A DNA stretch of 64,000 nucleotides. It comes from JALZIF01 sp964584905. Its GTDB lineage: Bacteria; Gemmatimonadota; Gemmatimonadetes; Gemmatimonadales; Gemmatimonadaceae. A program made the translations under genes and the position numbers. The notes under the pieces were generated by a model that ran no database searches, was not told the DNA's origin, and worked only from the letters and a program-made list of their open reading frames with translations. Location: positions 1 to 64,000 of the forward strand of contig CAZPCC010000110.1 of assembly GCA_964584905.1 (NCBI GenBank), given 5' to 3'. This document shows positions 60,601-64,000 of the stretch, one piece after another (within the stretch, counting starts at the first letter, position 1; each line of letters starts with the position of its first letter).

Positions 60601-60880
60601 GGGCGGGGGTAAGGGTTAGGGGGTAGGGGGTAGGGGGGTCAGGGGTTAGGGGTCAGGGGGACCAATGCCCGAAATCACCCTTAACCAACATCCCGGTCTG
60701 ACCTCACCCATCATCCCGGACTGATCCTCACCCATCATCCCGGACTGATCCTACCCATCATCCCGGACTGATCCTTACCCATCATCCTGGACTGATCCTC
60801 ACGCATCATCTTTTTTCGGTTGTCCCGCCTCTTCCCGACCCCTCGACCCCCGAACCTCGACCCCCGACCCTCAAAGCCCC
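60601..60880. repeat. Inverted-arm degenerate repeat element (60.7-kb copy) with tandem core
   Basis: The left arm (60601-60660) has GGGGTAGGGGGTCAGGGG-type units. The core (60661-60811) includes the 24-bp tandem repeat listed separately. The right arm (about 60836-60880) is CCCGACCCCTCGACCCCCGA-type. The right arm overlaps the last 25 codons or so of the glycoside hydrolase reading frame on the minus strand. Confidence 0.82.
60688..60811. repeat. 24-bp tandem repeat, about five copies
   Basis: Unit CATCATCCCGGACTGATCCT plus four variable bases (CACC, ACC, TACC) is repeated four to five times with few changes. The first unit is degenerate and the last runs into CATCATCTTTTTT. Unlike CRISPR, there are no spacers. 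Length changes of one base between units rule out a coding repeat. Confidence 0.9.
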
Positions 60881-62026
60881 CTCGGTGTACCTGCTCCCCG
60901 GGTTCCATAGAATCCAATCGGGGATGCCGTTGTCTTCACCGGCCTGGATCTGCGCACGGATCTGTTCGGCGCCGTAGCGTGGGGGACCGAGAGTGAAATC
61001 CTGATACCAGGGAATGATCTTCGCCGCTCCGGCGATGCCGGCGCTGCGGCGCTTCGCATCCTCCAGCGCGCGATCGATCACCTGGTAGGGACGGGCGTTG
61101 GGCGCCGGGATCCCGTAGCTGCCAGGCGCGTAATGCGAGGGGTACGTCATCGGCAGCACGACATCGACGGCGTCGATGAAATCTTCCCAGCGCTGGCCAA
61201 TCCCCATGTCCGTCGTGTCGGACGTCGTCAGGCCGAACACATCGGCGGTAAGCGGAACGCCAAGCGGTCGCAGCCACTCGCGCATCATCAGCAGCTGCTC
61301 GCGGATCAACTGTGCCCGCGTTCGACCAGCGGCCAGGGGAAAGGCCGACTCGCGCCACATCCCCTTCTCGTCGGGAAAGCGCACGTAGTCGAGCTGCACT
61401 TCGGCGAATCCCATTGCCACCGCCTCACAAGCCAACTCTGCTGCATAACGCCAAACTCCCTCGTGGTGCGGGTCGAGCCACGGCGAGCCGCTCTCGTCCA
61501 GCCACGGCCGAGCCGGATCGGAGCGCAGCTTTACCGCCCACTCGGGTTTGGCCCTCGCCAGCAGCGGATCCTTTACGACGACAATGCGGGCGATCGGATA
61601 GATCCCATGGGCATACATGCTGTCGAGCACCGCCCGAACTCTGGTCAGGCGCATCGGATTGACGGTGTCGGCACCGATCTCGCGCGCCAACGGCACGCCC
61701 GAGGCATAAAGTGTGAGTCCGCGGTCATCCTTCACGTCTATTACGAGCGCGTTGACCTCGGTGCGCTTTGCAACGCCGATCAGGTCCCACATCCTCCCAC
61801 CGATCGCAGCCCATCGATTCACGTAGAGCCCGCGAATGGTATCGGGAGTGGATACCAGCGGAGCACCGGGGCGCACCAGCGAATCGGCAGGCACGTCGGC
61901 GATGGGTGCGGCGCACGCCGGCGCTACGGGATCAGGCTGCCGGGTACTGTCAGGCGCGGCCTGGCCGGGGAGACCGGAGGAGAGACAGAGACAGAGAAGG
62001 GAGATGGGAACAAGATGTGACGTCAT
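60806..62026 (-). CDS. Secreted DUF4015-type putative glycoside hydrolase
   Basis: The 406-residue protein starts at the ATG at 62026, a TTG at 62038 being the longer alternative. The signal peptide is LVPISLLCLCLSSGLPGQA. The TIM-barrel-like domain (pfam13200, putative glycosyl hydrolase) has RGLYVNRWAAIGG, NALVIDVKDDRG, GIYPIARIVVVKDP, EVQLDYVRFPDEKG (possible acid Asp/Glu), SADVFG-like TADVFGLTTS and VLPMTYPSHY. It would act in the periplasm or outside on a polysaccharide. About 25 C-terminal residues, Gly/Arg-rich (VGGRGSGVEGSGRGG), come from a repeat arm and are probably not part of the fold. Confidence 0.87.
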   Translation of the reverse strand: MTSHLVPISLLCLCLSSGLPGQAAPDSTRQPDPVAPACAAPIADVPADSLVRPGAPLVSTPDTIRGLYVNRWAAIGGRMWDLIGVAKRTEVNALVIDVKDDRGLTLYASGVPLAREIGADTVNPMRLTRVRAVLDSMYAHGIYPIARIVVVKDPLLARAKPEWAVKLRSDPARPWLDESGSPWLDPHHEGVWRYAAELACEAVAMGFAEVQLDYVRFPDEKGMWRESAFPLAAGRTRAQLIREQLLMMREWLRPLGVPLTADVFGLTTSDTTDMGIGQRWEDFIDAVDVVLPMTYPSHYAPGSYGIPAPNARPYQVIDRALEDAKRRSAGIAGAAKIIPWYQDFTLGPPRYGAEQIRAQIQAGEDNGIPDWILWNPGSRYTEGALRVGGRGSGVEGSGRGGTTEKR

Positions 62027-62065
62027 TGCGAACGGCAACGGGAAATGGGAAATGGAGGAAGGAAG

Positions 62066-62233
62066 TAGGAAATAGGAACTGGGAAATAGGGGTGGTGTGC
62101 GTCGATTTGAGAGCGAACGGCGGAAGGACTAGGGACTGACGAAACGCATCGGGGTTCATCCATTAGCGAGATCTCGGTCGCCGCGTGCACAAATAGACGC
62201 ACACCACCCCCATTTCCCAATTCCTATTTCCTA
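62066..62233. repeat. Inverted-arm repeat element with near-perfect 42-bp arms (62-kb copy)
   Basis: Left arm 62066-62108 and right arm 62191-62233 are inverted copies. Within them GGGGTGGTGTGCGTCGATTT (62089-62108) matches the reverse complement of 62191-62210 at 19 of 20 bases. Outer parts are GGAAATAGGAACTGGGAAAT-type heptads. The core is 82 bases and includes GAAACGCATCG. This is the best-preserved member and defines the family. Confidence 0.88.
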
Positions 62234-62271
62234 TTTCCTGCCCTCCGTTTCCCGATTTCCGATTTTTGCCC

Positions 62272-64000
62272 TCACAGCTCCCGCACTTCCCTGGCCGCTT
62301 CCAACAGGTAACCCAGGTCTCGCGACAAGGCCCGCGCCTCCTGAGTGGCGCTGCTCAGGTCGTTCAGGGCGGAGCGCACGCCTGACGAACGAAGCTTGAG
62401 GAGGTCGAGTTTGAGGTTCTCGAGGGTCATCGTCACGCTTTCCGCCTGACGAGCGACAGTTTCCCTCCGCTCCAACAGCTCGCCGATCGTCGTTCGCTGG
62501 CGCTGCAGCAGAGCCAGGCGCCGATCATGGTCCGCGGCGGTATCCGCCTCCTGCTCCACCTGGGCAATGCGATCGTCGAGCCTTACGAGAAGGTCGGGTG
62601 AGCAGTCGGTGTCGAGCCGGTGCAGAACCGCGGCGAGTGAGCCTGCGCGCGCGACAAGCGCGTCGACCGTGGGCATGATCTCCGGGAGGAGAGCACGGTC
62701 ATCGGCCGGCAGCGCGGCGATTATCGCGGCGATCGAGATACGGTGCTCGATGGCGCGCTTCACGGCAACACCGTGCGGACCGGCGAGCAGTTCGGGGCCG
62801 AGCGCCGTTCCCCCCTCGTCGGTCGGCGTGCCTGACGTGAGGCGGGCGTCCGCTCGGTCGTCCGCCGGCTTTCGGCCGAAGATCTGACGCGTCGATACGC
62901 CATCAGCCCACAGCGCGCCCCATTGCCGCGCAACGCCGACTCCCATTCCCAGGGTTGGAAACAGAAACCACGGGAACCAGGGTGAAGTGACCATGTTCAC
63001 CACGAACAGGAATCCGGAGGTGGCTCCGTAGCCGACGAGGTTGCGACGAAAGATTCGCACACGATCTTCGACCTTAGCGGAATGCAGGTCCGTAGCCCGC
63101 GGTACGGACTCTCGATGAGTTGCCCGATCGCTCTGGGCTCGCCAAAGATCGACACCAGTCAACCGTTCCTGGTGGCCGGGCACCGGTCGCGGCAGGACCG
63201 GTTGCGGCGATGCCGCTCGCGGCGCCACCGGCCGCGCAGCCTGCCATTCCGACGGCGCGACGGCTCTTGGCGCATCGGTGGCCATGAGCGCATCACGGAA
63301 CGCGCGGGCATCCGGCCACCGGTCTTCAGGTCGCTTGGCAAGCGCGCGCTCGATCGCCGCCGTCAGCGCCTTCGGCAGACCCGGCCTCCGCTCGTCGAGC
63401 GCTCGCGGCCGTTCCGAGACGTGCTTCATGAGCATCGCCGGCGTGTTGCTCGCCACGAACGGTGGCTCGCCAACGAGCATCTGATACGCCACGACGCCCA
63501 GTGAATAAATGTCGCTGCGTCCGTCGAGCTCCCGCTCACCCATTGCCTGCTCGGGACTCATGTAGGTCGGCGTTCCCATTGCGGTACCGGTGACCGTCAG
63601 GCGCGAGTCGGTCTCCGCCGCGCGAGCGATACCGAAGTCGGTGACCATCGGCCGGCCGCTTTCCACGTCGAGCAGAATGTTGTCCGGCTTGATGTCGCGG
63701 TGTATCACTCCACGCGAGTGCGCGTATGCAAGGGCGTCGGCGATACTCCGGAGAATCGCGCGGGCCTCGTCAGGCTGCATCGGGCCGAGCCGGGCGAGCC
63801 GGGCGCCGAGCGGCTCGCCGACGATGAGCGCCATGACGAAGTAGACGAGGCCGCCGCGTTCATCGACCGAGTAGATAGGCACGATGTGCGGATGACTGAG
63901 ACGTGCCGCCATTTCGGCTTCGCGCTGAAAGCGTGCGCGGACATCGGCGCGAAAGGCCAGGTCCGGAGGGAGCACCTTGATCGCGACCTCGCGACGGAGG
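62272..64000 (-). CDS. Ser/Thr protein kinase, N-terminus off the window
   Basis: At least 576 residues are present; the frame is open to the window edge, where REVAIKVLPPDL shows the ATP-binding Lys, so only the Gly-rich loop and first residues are missing. Catalytic motifs are VIHRDIKPDNILL, VTDFGIARA, GTPTYMSPEQ and SDIYSLGVVAY. The kinase domain is followed by an Ala/Pro/Arg linker, two hydrophobic segments (SGFLFVVNMVTSPWFPWFL) and a C-terminal coiled-coil-rich part (LERRETVARQAESVTMTLEN). It is a Hanks-type PknB-like kinase. The substrate is not apparent. Confidence 0.93.
   Translation of the reverse strand, partial: LRREVAIKVLPPDLAFRADVRARFQREAEMAARLSHPHIVPIYSVDERGGLVYFVMALIVGEPLGARLARLGPMQPDEARAILRSIADALAYAHSRGVIHRDIKPDNILLDVESGRPMVTDFGIARAAETDSRLTVTGTAMGTPTYMSPEQAMGERELDGRSDIYSLGVVAYQMLVGEPPFVASNTPAMLMKHVSERPRALDERRPGLPKALTAAIERALAKRPEDRWPDARAFRDALMATDAPRAVAPSEWQAARPVAPRAASPQPVLPRPVPGHQERLTGVDLWRAQSDRATHRESVPRATDLHSAKVEDRVRIFRRNLVGYGATSGFLFVVNMVTSPWFPWFLFPTLGMGVGVARQWGALWADGVSTRQIFGRKPADDRADARLTSGTPTDEGGTALGPELLAGPHGVAVKRAIEHRISIAAIIAALPADDRALLPEIMPTVDALVARAGSLAAVLHRLDTDCSPDLLVRLDDRIAQVEQEADTAADHDRRLALLQRQRTTIGELLERRETVARQAESVTMTLENLKLDLLKLRSSGVRSALNDLSSATQEARALSRDLGYLLEAAREVREL

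Noticed and set aside
60688..60811. CRISPR array
   Set aside because: Units follow one another directly without spacers, and no cas gene is in the window.
1..64000. tRNA or rRNA genes, including tRNA-Sec
   Set aside because: I looked for GGTTCGA-type T-loops with matching stems and for conserved rRNA segments and found none; a covariance search would be decisive.

Overview
The window is GC-rich, densely coded chromosomal DNA of a Gram-negative-type bacterium. Several traits point to the Gemmatimonadota, by inference only: many small exported proteins and lipoproteins, a DUF2911 protein, a large M14 metallopeptidase, a plant/cyanobacterial-length IspH, ABATE/CGNR regulators, and an MEP-pathway gene beside many orphan secreted proteins. 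I see no rRNA, tRNA, CRISPR array, prophage or intact insertion sequence.

Layout. 1-12.2 kb is a surface-glycoconjugate cluster: sulfotransferase, decaprenyl-phosphate phosphoribosyltransferase, flippase, methyltransferase, glycosyltransferase, and a cassette of adenylation enzyme, acyl-CoA-dehydrogenase-like enzyme and carrier protein between two alkaline-phosphatase-superfamily enzymes. 12.7-17.0 kb holds a fused APS kinase/ATP sulfurylase, a PHP phosphoesterase and an SLC13 anion transporter. A second APS kinase lies at 25.3 kb. Together with the sulfotransferase these could import sulfate, make PAPS, use it and clear PAP. 17.1-18.9 kb is an aromatic amino-acid operon (DAHP synthase, prephenate-dehydratase-like protein) behind a leader-peptide attenuator. 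18.9-22.8 kb is a threonine operon (thrC, thrB) with a MoeB-rhodanese protein and a ubiquitin-like sulfur carrier inserted. After an OPT transporter comes a 25.9-31.9 kb exported-protein locus: ABC transporter, membrane-anchored accessory protein, lipoprotein, thioredoxin-like protein and two paralogous four-Cys secreted proteins. 32.2-34.6 kb is a two-component system and 34.7 kb is ispH. 36-38.7 kb encodes an LD-carboxypeptidase and a D-aminoacylase-like enzyme. 39-49.9 kb carries regulators (CGNR, ECF sigma, TetR), a GNAT enzyme, an oxidoreductase, a DEAH-type helicase, lspA and a CDF transporter. 50-51.4 kb holds 6-phosphofructokinase and, directly upstream, a SelW-like selenoprotein with an in-frame TGA and a SECIS-like hairpin that normal gene calling misses. 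51.5-64 kb encodes an M14 carboxypeptidase, a pseudopilin, a DEAD-box helicase, hydrolases, a TPR protein, a DUF4015-type glycoside hydrolase and a Ser/Thr kinase cut by the window end.

Two sequence-level patterns cross the whole window. The octamer CGTCAGGC is strongly over-represented, about ten-fold by hand count, and is often written with rare codons. A family of intergenic elements has inverted arms of degenerate 7-8-nt purine-rich repeats and in places intrudes into the ends of reading frames.
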